A DNA stretch of 32,109 nucleotides from positions 1 to 32,109 of the forward strand of contig JAEWDX010000075.1 in the NCBI GenBank assembly GCA_023389895.1, read 5' to 3'. The stretch is from Bacillota bacterium. GTDB lineage: Bacteria > Bacillota > Bacilli > Bacillales > Cytobacillaceae. A model generated the notes under the pieces. It was not told the origin of the DNA and ran no database searches. It saw only the letters and a program-made list of their open reading frames with translations. Positions 7,874 through 15,983 of this stretch are shown here, piece by piece (the stretch's first letter is position 1; each line of letters opens with the position of its first letter). The position numbers and the translations under genes are program-made.

Positions 7874-8998
7874 ATGAAACTAAATGAGGAAGGACGTGTA
7901 CGAAGAGTGGCTGGAAAGATAAGAAACTACTATGCCGGTGGAAATACAGCCCGTGGCTTCTACAGTTTATTTGAGTCTAACTTACAAGGATTAGAACGGC
8001 TGTTTATCCTAAAAGGCGGACCTGGAACAGGAAAATCATCATTGATGAAGTCAATTGGCCAGGAGTGGGCGGATAAAGGCTTTAATTTAGAATATATTCA
8101 TTGCACATCAGATAATCATTCGATTGATGGCGTCATCATTCCTAAGCTGAGAGTTGGTATTGTAGATGGAACGACACCTCATGTGATTGAGCCGAAAGCT
8201 CCTGGTGTCATTGAGGAATATATTAATCTTGGATCAGGCTGGGATTCGAAAGCTTTAGCAAGTAAAAAGGAGGAGATCCTCCATTTAAACGAGCTTATTA
8301 GCCAATCATTCGCAGAAGCCTATGCGAATTTTGCAGAAGCTCTTTCATTCCATGATAAATGGGAAGAAATTTATATCGAAAATATGGATTTTAGCAAAGT
8401 TGACCAATTTATCGATAAGCTTAATCAGGAGTTATTTAGAAATCTGAAATTAAATAAGAAGTCGGATATTCGGCATCGTTTTCTAGGGGGAGCGACGCCA
8501 AATGGAGCTGTAAATTTCATTCAAAACTTAACGGAAGATGTTCAAAAACGTTATTTTATTAAGGGAAGAGCTGGAACCGGTAAATCATCAATGCTGAAAA
8601 AGATCGCAGCAGAGGGTGAAAAATGTGGCTTAGATATTGAAGTTTATCATTGCGGATTTGACCCGAGTAGTCTGGATATGATTATTTTCCGCGAGTTAGG
8701 TGTTGCTTTATTTGATAGTACGGCGCCGCATGAGTATTTTCCTGATAGAGCGGGTGATGAAATAATTGATATGTATGAAATTGCCGTTATGCCAGGGACA
8801 GATGAAATTTTTGCTGAGCAAATTAGGGAAATTAGTGAGCAATACAAAGGGAAAATGAAAGCTGGGACTGCCAGTTTAGCAAAGGCAAAGAGCTATCGTG
8901 ATAGTCTTGAAAAAATCTATATCGGTGCAATGGATTTTAATGTCGTGGATGGATTGAAAAAGGGGATTAGAATGGAAATCGAAGAGCTTGCTAAATAG
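7874..8998 (+). CDS. Tandem P-loop NTPase of unknown function (PRK06851-like)
   Basis: A 374-residue protein made of two homologous halves. Each half has a Walker A motif: GGPGTGKSS at 48-56 and GRAGTGKSS at 231-239. Each also repeats an HC-x-x-D segment (HCTSDNHSIDGVI at 77, HCGFDPSSLDMI at 259), a possible Walker B strand ending in Asp (VGIVDGTTPH at 94, VALFDSTAPH at 277) and a closing IYIENMDF / IYIGAMDF segment. The family is known from Bacillaceae and Clostridia, but I know of no assigned role. The ATG at 7874 has a weak ribosome site. GTG 7907 (giving MAGKIRNYYAGG) is an alternative and would place the start nearer the conserved YYAGGNTARG. The next gene downstream encodes a coat-like protein 66 bases away. 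Confidence 0.8.
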   Translation: MKLNEEGRVRRVAGKIRNYYAGGNTARGFYSLFESNLQGLERLFILKGGPGTGKSSLMKSIGQEWADKGFNLEYIHCTSDNHSIDGVIIPKLRVGIVDGTTPHVIEPKAPGVIEEYINLGSGWDSKALASKKEEILHLNELISQSFAEAYANFAEALSFHDKWEEIYIENMDFSKVDQFIDKLNQELFRNLKLNKKSDIRHRFLGGATPNGAVNFIQNLTEDVQKRYFIKGRAGTGKSSMLKKIAAEGEKCGLDIEVYHCGFDPSSLDMIIFRELGVALFDSTAPHEYFPDRAGDEIIDMYEIAVMPGTDEIFAEQIREISEQYKGKMKAGTASLAKAKSYRDSLEKIYIGAMDFNVVDGLKKGIRMEIEELAK

Positions 8999-9004
8999 TT
9001 AATA

Positions 9005-9032
9005 ACATTTAACTAGGCGAATGCATATATTA
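9005..9032 (+). promoter_or_regulatory. Possible sigma-K (late mother-cell) promoter
   Basis: GCATATATTA at 9023-9032 fits the sigma-K -10 consensus gCATAnnnTA completely, with the minimal -35 AC at 9005-9006, 17 bases before CATA. Predicted transcript start is about 28 bases before the coat-like ORF. Because the -35 is short, the motif can occur by chance. Confidence 0.4.
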
Positions 9033-9064
9033 AAAGGAATGCATGACGAGAGGAGATCGAATCG

Positions 9065-9520
9065 ATGAATTTTCGACATTACCCCTATTCATATCCTTTT
9101 AATAATAATCAAAATCCATTTGTAGACGACCGAATTTTTCCTGGAGGAGCAGGAGGAGGGGGTACATCTGGACTCCCTGGCCTACCACCTTCAGGTTTTC
9201 CTGGCCCGGGATTTCCACCTAGTCCTCCCCCGGGTTCACTGCCAGGCGGGGGACAGCAACAAGAAGGACCGCCAAGTTCACCACCGCCATCCTTCACACC
9301 TCAATTGCAGCAAGGTATTTCTCCATTCGCAGTTGATCCTGGGGCAATTAGAGGCTGCCTATTTCGCTTTACATTTGTTTGGCTCAACAATGGACATAGT
9401 TTCTGGTTCTACCCAACATTTGTAGGCAGGACCTCCGTTGCTGGTTGGCGCTGGCGGAACTTCCGCTGGACCTTCTACGGTACCGATCTTCGTAGAATCC
9501 GCAATTTCCAATGCTTCTAA
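9065..9520 (+). CDS. Pro/Gly-rich protein with conserved aromatic C-terminal domain, possible spore-surface protein
   Basis: A 151-residue protein in two parts. Residues about 1-20 are rich in Tyr, Phe and Asn. Residues about 26-85 are dense in Gly and Pro, partly collagen-like (GLPGLPPSGFPGPGFPP). The C-terminal 60 residues form a compact aromatic, Arg-rich domain (RGCLFRFTFVWLNNGHSFWF, then VGRTSVAGWRW and two Cys). There is no signal peptide. GAGGAGAT precedes the ATG at good spacing. I have seen this kind of C-terminal domain in Bacillaceae proteins, but I cannot name a characterised member. Spore localisation is inferred from composition and the sigma-K-like promoter only. The GC-rich Gly/Pro stretch differs from the AT-rich neighbours because of its amino acids. 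Confidence 0.7.
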   Translation: MNFRHYPYSYPFNNNQNPFVDDRIFPGGAGGGGTSGLPGLPPSGFPGPGFPPSPPPGSLPGGGQQQEGPPSSPPPSFTPQLQQGISPFAVDPGAIRGCLFRFTFVWLNNGHSFWFYPTFVGRTSVAGWRWRNFRWTFYGTDLRRIRNFQCF

Positions 9521-9868
9521 ATCTTTCAGCCGCTTATGAAGGAAAGAGTTCCAAGGAAGCACATATAGTGAAGCGAATTTTCAAAAAATGCATGAATGCT
9601 TAAGAAAGAAGCAACTTATGAAGACCTTGAGTGAAAAAGTTGCACGAATAGTATTTTTTTCCGAAGAAGGACCTTTCTAAACGAGTTGATGAAAATTGAC
9701 TTTTTGTGAGGTCTATTTTTATTTTTAATAAAAGCTGCTGCTTTTCATCTGTACCTGTCAGCACAATCCGCATATGAGAGAAAAGAGAGAAACGAACCTC
9801 AACTATGTAAATAAAGTAAAATTATGTTAAAATATGAAATAGTCAAAAAAAGAAGTAGGTGTGTTAAA
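9521..9868. other. 348-base non-coding gap
   Basis: No gene is visible. It holds a 7-bp inverted repeat GCAACTT (9611-9617) / AAGTTGC (9637-9643) followed 9 bases later by a T-run, which could end the coat-like gene transcript. A small AAAAGC-TGCT-GCTTTT hairpin lies at 9730-9745. The region just before 9869 is AT-rich and probably contains the exporter promoter, but no clear -35/-10 pair stands out. Confidence 0.5.
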
Positions 9869-10672
9869 ATGCCGAAGCTTCAGATTTATTGGACATTTAC
9901 TAGAAAAGCCTTTCTTCGTTCGGCAGTTTATCGTTTTGACGTATGGTCAAGACTGGGTTCGAATCTTATTTTCCTCTTAATGTGGGGCTCAATTTGGACA
10001 GCCCTCTATGCTGGAAGAGCGGAAGCAGGAGGTGTCAGCTTTGATTCAATGCTGACATATATTGTTGTCAGCCAATTTTTAACAGGAGTAAATGGAGCGG
10101 GAACACCTTTATGGGAAATTCAAGAAAAGGTTAGAACAGGGGATATTGCTCATGAGCTCATGCGTCCATTTGATGTGCCACTCCGATATTTATTTGCTGA
10201 TTTTGGCAGTGTCGCCTTCTATATCATTACAGCCCTATTGCCGATTTATACAGTTTTATTCTTCTTTATGGATTTAGCGCTGCCGGCTGATATTCTCACA
10301 TGGATTTACTTTATACTTGCTGGATTTATCGGCTTTTTGATTCGCTATTGTATTGAAATGTCTTTCGGTCTGCTATCTTTTTTTCTTGTTGAAACGGGTG
10401 GAATTGAAGATATTTTTTATTTTGCGATATCCTTGCTTTCTGGTTCTGTCATTCCACTCTGGTTTTTCCCGGAATGGCTTGTACAGATAGCTGTTTATTT
10501 GCCCTTTCAAGGAATCTATTATATTCCGAATGCGATCTTTATTGGTGAAATAGCAGGGTATGAGATTCTCTTTTCAATTGGTCTCCAGTTGTTTTGGTTA
10601 TTCGTTTGCTATTTCATTTTACGATTTGTTTGGCACCGAGCCTCACAAAAGGTCGTCGTGCAAGGGGGTTAA
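9869..10672 (+). CDS. ABC-2 exporter permease, first subunit (COG4587-like)
   Basis: A 267-residue membrane protein with six hydrophobic segments (about 21-45, 58-75, 110-135, 140-170, 178-200, 228-255). Together with the next two genes it forms the permease-permease-ATPase trio known for viologen and daunorubicin-type exporters (COG4587, COG3694, COG4586). Typical family sequence is SRLGSNLIFLLMWGSIWTAL near the N-terminus and RTGDIAHELMRPFDVPLRYL in the cytoplasmic loop. The frame is open further upstream, but the ATG at 9869 has AGGTG 7 bases before it. The stop lies 3 bases before the next start, so the two are surely co-translated. The exported substrate is unknown. Confidence 0.85.
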   Translation: MPKLQIYWTFTRKAFLRSAVYRFDVWSRLGSNLIFLLMWGSIWTALYAGRAEAGGVSFDSMLTYIVVSQFLTGVNGAGTPLWEIQEKVRTGDIAHELMRPFDVPLRYLFADFGSVAFYIITALLPIYTVLFFFMDLALPADILTWIYFILAGFIGFLIRYCIEMSFGLLSFFLVETGGIEDIFYFAISLLSGSVIPLWFFPEWLVQIAVYLPFQGIYYIPNAIFIGEIAGYEILFSIGLQLFWLFVCYFILRFVWHRASQKVVVQGG

Positions 10673-10675
10673 ATA

Positions 10676-11482
10676 ATGGCTGTTATGAAATACATTAATC
10701 TTTATTTTAAGCTAGTCGGAGCAGGGATAAGAGCACAGCTGCAATATCGCTTTGCTTTTGTGATGCGAATTGTCGGGATGATTACTGCTTACACAGGGAC
10801 AGCAGTCACGATGTGGGTGATGATGTATCAATTCCAAGTACTCGGTTCGTGGAATTTCTATGAGATGTTATTTCTTTATGCGATTGCCATTCTTTCCTGG
10901 GGTTTTTGCATCATTTTATTTTTCCACTTTCGTAGCCTTGATACATATATTTTGAATGGTACATTTGACCGCTTTCTTGTCCGGCCGATTAATCCATTTT
11001 TTCATTTTATGGCGATGAAGTTTGATGTTGCATCATTTGGGCAATTTATTTTCAGCATTGCGATCTTTACTTGGGTAAGCTTTGAATTAGATATTCAGTG
11101 GACTTTAGGAAAAAGTATATTTTTGCTTGCTTCTGTTGTTGGCGGCATCCTTATTCAAGGGGGACTCCTCGTGATCATTTCTGCGATTGCCTTCTGGACG
11201 ACAAAATCAGAACGGTTTTATTGGGTGGTCATGTATCCAGCGCGAAACTTGATTAACTATCCGTTAGTGATTTATCCGAAGGCAATCCAATGGTTCACGG
11301 CCTTCGTTATTCCGTTTGCCTTTGTCAATTACTTTCCCGCCGTCGTGATTTTAGAAAAAGAAGCAATCTTTTTTCCAGCTTATATCGGTTATTTTTCTCC
11401 ATTAGTAGGCTTGCTGTTTTTTATTATTGCTTATTTCATTTGGATGTTCGGGTTAAGCCGCTATAAAAGTACAGGTTCATAG
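10676..11482 (+). CDS. ABC-2 exporter permease, second subunit (COG3694-like)
   Basis: A 268-residue membrane protein with about six hydrophobic segments, distantly alike to the gene before it. Between the second and third segments it carries the LDTYILNGTFDRFLVRPINP loop, which corresponds to the RTGDIAHELMRP loop of the first permease. The start ATG has GGGGG 8 bases upstream, overlapping the end of the previous gene. It pairs with the first permease to form the membrane channel driven by the ATPase at 11501. Confidence 0.85.
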   Translation: MAVMKYINLYFKLVGAGIRAQLQYRFAFVMRIVGMITAYTGTAVTMWVMMYQFQVLGSWNFYEMLFLYAIAILSWGFCIILFFHFRSLDTYILNGTFDRFLVRPINPFFHFMAMKFDVASFGQFIFSIAIFTWVSFELDIQWTLGKSIFLLASVVGGILIQGGLLVIISAIAFWTTKSERFYWVVMYPARNLINYPLVIYPKAIQWFTAFVIPFAFVNYFPAVVILEKEAIFFPAYIGYFSPLVGLLFFIIAYFIWMFGLSRYKSTGS

Positions 11483-11500
11483 TTTGGGAGGGAATGGAGA

Positions 11501-12508
11501 ATGCCGATTATTGAAGTAGAAAATTTACATAAAGAGTTCCTCATTACAAAAAGAGAAACAGGCATGATGGGTGCATTAAGAAGCTTAGTCAAGCGTGATT
11601 ATATAAAGAAAGAAGCGGTTAAAGATATTAGTTTTTCTATTTCTGAAGGGGAAATTGTCGGTTATATCGGTCCCAACGGAGCTGGAAAATCAACAACAAT
11701 TAAAATGCTTACGGGAATTCTCGTTCCAAGTTCGGGAAAGGTCCAAGTAAATGGGCTCATTCCATATGAAAATCGCCAAGAAAATGCAAAGAATATCGGC
11801 GTCGTTTTCGGGCAACGGTCACAGCTATGGTGGGATCTGCCAACGATTGAATCATTTGAGCTATTAAAAGCGATTTACCGGGTTTCAGATGATCGTTATC
11901 GAAAAAATATGGCGACATTTACCGATATTCTTGGACTTGATGAATTTATGAACACGCCTGTTAGACAGCTATCGCTCGGTCAAAGAATGAGAGCCGATAT
12001 TGCGGCCTCATTATTACATGATCCACCGATTCTATTCCTTGATGAACCGACGATTGGCCTTGACGTTGTTGCAAAGGAAAAAATGCGAACCTTCATTAAG
12101 GAAATTAATCGTGAGCGAAAAATAACCGTTATTTTGACAACACATGATATGGAGGATATTGAAAAGCTTTGTGAACGGATGGTGCTTATTGATCACGGGA
12201 TCAAAGTTTATGACGGCGAAATTGCAACAGTAAAGGAGAAATTCGGGAAAATCCGCACGTTAATCGTTGATTTAGAGGAATCTCAAACTCAGCTCAATCT
12301 GGCAGGTGGGGAAGTTTTTAAAGAGGAAGGAAATCGATTCTGGATTCGCTTTAACCGCAATGAAGCATCGGCCTCTGAATTAATTGCCCAAATCACAACG
12401 ACTCATAACATTAAAGATTTAACCGTTGAAGAGCCTGCCATTGAAGCAATTATTAGCAGGATTTATCAGGAAGGATTCCAGGGGCTTCCGGAAATAGTGA
12501 AGATGTAG
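11501..12508 (+). CDS. ABC exporter ATPase, COG4586 (viologen/daunorubicin type)
   Basis: A 335-residue cytoplasmic ATPase that drives the two permeases upstream. Walker A GPNGAGKST (about 58-66), the signature LSLGQRMRADIAASLL (about 157-172), Walker B PILFLDEPTIGLDV (about 175-188) and the H-loop TTHDME follow in order. About 100 residues after the nucleotide-binding domain form the regulatory extension typical of this class. The insertion MMGALRSLVKRDYIKKEAV between the first strand and Walker A is a COG4586 trait. It starts 18 bases after the second permease behind GGGAGGGAATGGAG. The operon carries no regulator gene. Confidence 0.9.
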   Translation: MPIIEVENLHKEFLITKRETGMMGALRSLVKRDYIKKEAVKDISFSISEGEIVGYIGPNGAGKSTTIKMLTGILVPSSGKVQVNGLIPYENRQENAKNIGVVFGQRSQLWWDLPTIESFELLKAIYRVSDDRYRKNMATFTDILGLDEFMNTPVRQLSLGQRMRADIAASLLHDPPILFLDEPTIGLDVVAKEKMRTFIKEINRERKITVILTTHDMEDIEKLCERMVLIDHGIKVYDGEIATVKEKFGKIRTLIVDLEESQTQLNLAGGEVFKEEGNRFWIRFNRNEASASELIAQITTTHNIKDLTVEEPAIEAIISRIYQEGFQGLPEIVKM

Positions 12509-12588
12509 GAATATTGTTTATTTTAGGAGGAATCCTTATTTAATCTAAGGCGCTGTCTTTTTTGTGATGGATTTCTCCTAAACAAAAA

Positions 12589-12718
12589 GGGGCTGTCCGA
12601 AAAGTAATATTTCAGCTTGAAAATTAAAAAATTAAAACCAAAGAATGCCGTAAAATCAACATTCTTTGGTTTTGAATTTTAGTGTATTTACTCTAAATTG
12701 GACTTTTTAGACAGCCCC
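12589..12718 (+). repeat. 130-bp palindromic element, copy 1 (MITE-like)
   Basis: Begins GGGGCTGTCC and ends GACAGCCCC, with a central hairpin AAAACCAAAGAATG / CATTCTTTGGTTTT. Copy 2 at 26509-26638 is the same length and about 97% identical when reversed (I count four differences). Both sit just after gene ends, so they may also serve as terminators. No transposase is present, and I see no clear target duplication. Confidence 0.8.
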
Positions 12719-12808
12719 CTTCTTTTTCATTGAAATGAGATAATCGAGTTTTGCGTGTCACTGTTCTTGATTTTTTTCTATTATTGCCACCGTTCGGGAA
12801 TTCATGCA

Positions 12809-13018
12809 GAAGCTTCCAATCTATTAGAGCATCATTCTCCCAGTGCTGTTGGAAAAGAAGCTCCTATCGCCTCCATTAGAGCATCATTCTAGCTGTTCCG
12901 AAGAAAAAGAAGCTCCTATCCCGTCCAGTAGAGCACCATTTTAGCTGTCTTGTAGAAAAAGAAGCTCCTATCGCCTCCATTAGAGCATCATTCGCCCTAT
13001 CCTGTAGAAAACGAACAC
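12809..13018 (+). repeat. Tandem repeat, about 52-bp unit, four copies
   Basis: Units start at 12809 (48 bp, diverged), 12857, 12909 and 12961 (52 bp each). A remnant runs from 13013 into the gene end. The shared core reads GAAGCTCCTATCGCCTCCAT, then TAGAGCATCATT. It lies between the convergent exporter ATPase and BmrA-like genes. The 52-bp period is not a multiple of three, so it is not a coding repeat. The rest of the 12509-13030 gap holds only the 130-bp element and unique AT-rich sequence. Confidence 0.85.
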
Positions 13019-13030
13019 TATCCTGGACTT

Positions 13031-14773
13031 CTACTTCTCAAGCTCGAATTGTTGCTCCGCTAATTCGCGATAAAGTGGATGATGCTGAAGCAGTTCGTGA
13101 TGTTTGCCAATTCCGGTCATTTTCCCATCATCAATGACAGCAATTTGGTCAGCGTCAACAATCGTTGAAAGCCGATGGGCAATGACTAATGTTGTTCTTC
13201 CTGTCATCAGTTGCTTCAGCGCGTTTTGCACAATAAGCTCTGATGTACTATCAAGATTTGAAGTTGCTTCATCGAGAAGAAGAATTTGCGGATTGCGGAT
13301 GAGTGCTCTAGCAATCGCGACTCGTTGCCGCTGTCCACCGGATAGCTTCATTCCTCGCTCGCCAACCTCAGTTTGATAACCTTCAGGCAGCTCTCGTATG
13401 AATGGCTCTGCGTTTGCAAGTTTTGCAGCTTGCTCGATTTCTTCATCTGAAACGTCTCGTTCAATTCCGTATTTGATATTGTCTTTAATCGTCCCTGACA
13501 TGAGCGGGCTTTCTTGAGATACATAACCAATTTGGCTGCGCCATGAACGGAGATTAAAATCAGCAATATTTGTCTCGCCAAGCTTGATTTTTCCAGCTTG
13601 TGGTTCGTAAAAGCGTTCTAATAAAGCAAATAAGGTTGTTTTACCACTGCCACTTGGACCGACGAAGGCCGTTGTTTTTCCTGCTGGAATCGTTAAATTC
13701 AACCCGGAAATGATCGGCTTTTCCTTATAGGAAAAAGAGATGTTCTCAAATTTAATTGCCTGTGCAGGGTTATCAACACTATGTGATTTAGTTGAAGGCT
13801 CTTTATCTAGTTCAAGAATGGCTTGAATTCTTTCCGTTGCTCCGATCGCTTTTTGAAAGGCAGTGAAAAAGGAAGCCATCTGTGTAAAGGGAACAACGAT
13901 TTGAAACATATAAATAATGATCGCAACAAGTGCTCCAGCGGTTAAATCACCTGAGGCGACACGTACCCCGCCATAACCGATCAAAACAACAAGCACAAGC
14001 ATCATCACAAACGTCATAAATGGTGAAATAACAGCCTGAACCTTTGCTTCTTTTAGTCCGTAGCGGAATAAATGGGCAATCCCTTTCTCTCCCCGAGTTT
14101 TTTCTGTTTGTTCGGCATGATAAGCTTTGACAAGGCGAATATCAGCGAGAACACGTCCAAGATTACCTGAAAAATCAGCCATTTCATCCTGTGTTGCCAA
14201 TGAAATTTTATACATTTTTTGTCCGAGTGGCATAATAAGCAGAATTGAAATCGGTACAGCAATTATCATGATGAGCGTCATTTTCCAATCAATAATGAGT
14301 AGGATGACGACTGAGCCGATAATCGATATGAGACCTGTGACAAATGTAATCAAATGCTGGGTAATTAAATTTTTTACGATATTCGTATCCTGTGTGACGC
14401 GACTCATCGTTTCTCCAGATTGATTTTTGTCAAAGAAAGGAATCGGCAGGTGTAAAATTTGCTCCCATAGTCGTTTACGAATCGAAGCGATAATGGCTTC
14501 ACCGATATAGGTCATCAAATAAAATGAAAATCCTGCTGAAATCGTTTGAATAATAAAGGCAGCAGCAAGCATGCCGATTAATGATAGCTCAAGGGCGGAT
14601 GCTGCGAGCTGATCGACGAGGTTTTTCGTAAAAAGTGGGACAATCAATCCTGCTGTTGTTTCAAATAAGCTGAGTATAATCGCGGCAAAGATGATCCATT
14701 TCGGAGGCTTCGCCGCTTTGATTAGCTGCCAAAAGCTTCGCCAATTTTGCTTGTTTTTTCGTTCTTCATTCAT
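13031..14773 (-). CDS. BmrA/LmrA-like multidrug ABC exporter (fused permease-ATPase)
   Basis: A 580-residue half-transporter that should act as a homodimer, exporting lipophilic drugs or lipids. Six membrane helices fill residues about 25-310. The nucleotide-binding domain follows, with Walker A GPSGSGKTT (about 368-376), Q-loop, signature LSGGQRQRVAIARAL (about 473-487), Walker B ILLLDEATSNLDS and H-loop VIAHRLST. Length matches B. subtilis BmrA. Its ATG overlaps the stop of the MerR gene (ATGA), so the pair is translationally coupled and presumably induced by MerR ligands. An essential lipid-flippase (MsbA-like) role is less likely given the regulator. Confidence 0.92.
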   Translation of the reverse strand: MNEERKNKQNWRSFWQLIKAAKPPKWIIFAAIILSLFETTAGLIVPLFTKNLVDQLAASALELSLIGMLAAAFIIQTISAGFSFYLMTYIGEAIIASIRKRLWEQILHLPIPFFDKNQSGETMSRVTQDTNIVKNLITQHLITFVTGLISIIGSVVILLIIDWKMTLIMIIAVPISILLIMPLGQKMYKISLATQDEMADFSGNLGRVLADIRLVKAYHAEQTEKTRGEKGIAHLFRYGLKEAKVQAVISPFMTFVMMLVLVVLIGYGGVRVASGDLTAGALVAIIIYMFQIVVPFTQMASFFTAFQKAIGATERIQAILELDKEPSTKSHSVDNPAQAIKFENISFSYKEKPIISGLNLTIPAGKTTAFVGPSGSGKTTLFALLERFYEPQAGKIKLGETNIADFNLRSWRSQIGYVSQESPLMSGTIKDNIKYGIERDVSDEEIEQAAKLANAEPFIRELPEGYQTEVGERGMKLSGGQRQRVAIARALIRNPQILLLDEATSNLDSTSELIVQNALKQLMTGRTTLVIAHRLSTIVDADQIAVIDDGKMTGIGKHHELLQHHPLYRELAEQQFELEK

Positions 14774-15528
14774 TTGAGCTTCAACTCATTTCTCTCCATA
14801 TAAATTTCTAGCGCCTTAGTAAACCATTCTTCCTCCTCTTTTGCCAGCGGAGAGAAAAATAGTGAATCGTCAAGTTCGACATCTTCAATGCGCTCGCTAA
14901 GTTCGACTACTGCTTCTAGATTGTTTCCTGCAACTGTTTTTACAAGCTCCATATATTCGTGCAGCAATGCTTGAATGGACTCACTTGCAGGGTCTGCTCC
15001 ATAAACCTGTTTTAATTGCATAAGAATTTGATGTGATCTTTTGTTTATTTCAACCATTTTTTCCTCAGGAATATTGTATAATTCTTCTACTCTTTCCTCA
15101 GATAAATATGTCTTTAACCATTCCTTATGTTCCTTTTCTAATTGAATGCTTTGAATGACTGAAATTAGAATAGCTGGGTCCATTTTTTCTTCCCCATCAG
15201 TCATATGGATGGCATGATCTAATGCACGAATTACATTCTCAACATGGAGCTTTTTTTGGATCATTTCTAATCTTAAAAAAGAAAGGGATTCTTGCAAGTT
15301 CCAATTTTTTTCGTTAATAAACTCATGAATACTTTCCAGGGAATAGCCGAGAAATTTCAAGGTGATGATTTTCTGTAGGATAATGAAATCAGTATCTGAA
15401 TAATATCTTCGCCCTGATTCGGTAATATAGGATGGCTTTAGCAAGCCGATTTCATCATAATAGCGCAATGCTCGAATTGTCGTACTTGATTTTTTCGCAA
15501 AATCCCCAATCGAATATTTAGCTTCCAT
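14770..15528 (-). CDS. MerR-family regulator of the BmrA-like exporter
   Basis: A 252-residue regulator. The N-terminal 70 residues are the winged helix of MerR (YSIGDFAKKSSTTIRALRYY, then GLLKP and GRRYYSDTD). Residues about 75-110 form the dimer helix. The remaining 140 residues are an acidic ligand-binding region with no recognisable metal cysteines, so it probably senses an organic compound rather than a metal. Two ATG codons occur; the second (15528-15526) is chosen because GGAGG is 8 bases before it and only 2 before the first. It is the first gene of the exporter operon and likely controls its own promoter. Confidence 0.88.
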   Translation of the reverse strand: MEAKYSIGDFAKKSSTTIRALRYYDEIGLLKPSYITESGRRYYSDTDFIILQKIITLKFLGYSLESIHEFINEKNWNLQESLSFLRLEMIQKKLHVENVIRALDHAIHMTDGEEKMDPAILISVIQSIQLEKEHKEWLKTYLSEERVEELYNIPEEKMVEINKRSHQILMQLKQVYGADPASESIQALLHEYMELVKTVAGNNLEAVVELSERIEDVELDDSLFFSPLAKEEEEWFTKALEIYMERNELKLK

Positions 15529-15551
15529 CTTCATCTCCTCCTTCTACTCTT

Positions 15552-15582
15552 ATCATAAAACGTAACGTAACGAGAGATGCAA
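15552..15582 (-). promoter_or_regulatory. MerR-type promoter with 19-bp spacer
   Basis: Minus strand TTGCAT (15582-15577) and TATGAT (15557-15552) are 19 bases apart, the over-long spacing typical of MerR-controlled promoters. The spacer contains CGTTACGTTACG, a near-palindrome centred on ACGT and a plausible operator. Confidence 0.6.
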
Positions 15583-15669
15583 GTAAAAAATCTTATTTTT
15601 CCCAAATAATTAAAAAATAAATGGTATTTTTTGATAAAAATGGTATAATAAAGTGAAAAGGTGATGAAC

Positions 15670-15861
15670 ATGATTTGGTTATTCATTTTCTGTATATCTA
15701 TGCTCGGGGTTGGCCTATTTGTTGATTGGTGGAATAAAAAACATGGCTTAGAGGATTTTGATCCTGAAGAAAATAACAAGCATGTTTCTGAATCTGAACG
15801 AGTTTATCTGGAATCCTACATGCACAATCAAAGAAACGACCACCATAATGGGTTGTTTTAA
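15670..15861 (+). CDS. Small single-pass membrane protein, unknown function
   Basis: A 63-residue protein. Residues 1-19 form one membrane helix (MIWLFIFCISMLGVGLFVDW). The remainder is polar, acidic in the middle (EDFDPEEN) and rich in His/Asn at the end (HNQRNDHHNG). The N-terminus probably faces out with the charged tail in the cytoplasm, since WWNKKH follows the helix. Earlier start codons (GTG 15661, ATG 15664) overlap the AAAGGTGAT ribosome site, so ATG 15670 is preferred. An extended -10 TGGTATAAT lies just upstream at about 15640-15648. It is not recognised as a named family. Confidence 0.65.
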   Translation: MIWLFIFCISMLGVGLFVDWWNKKHGLEDFDPEENNKHVSESERVYLESYMHNQRNDHHNGLF

Positions 15862-15868
15862 AAATAGT

Positions 15869-15914
15869 GATTAAGGGCATTGCTGCATAAAGCAGGGATG
15901 TCCTTTTCCTTTCT
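15869..15914 (+). terminator. Imperfect stem-loop terminator
   Basis: AAGGGCAT-TGCTG pairs imperfectly with CAG-GGATGTCCTT and is followed by TTCCTTTCTT. It lies between the small membrane protein and the HAD gene. Confidence 0.5.
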
Positions 15915-15983
15915 TAAAGTGGAATTGTCTGAAAAAAAGCGTTAAAGTAAAACGTAAGAACGATAAGGAGAAGGTGCTACATA

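Noticed and set aside
9109..9297. Minus-strand Gly/Pro-rich frame opposite the coat-like gene
   Set aside because: Mirror image of a Pro/Gly-rich coding stretch (CCN/GGN codons read either way); no ribosome site.
9827..9868. Longer start for the first exporter permease at 9824
   Set aside because: No ribosome site at that ATG and the extra residues are AT-driven; ATG 9869 has AGGTG at 7 bases.
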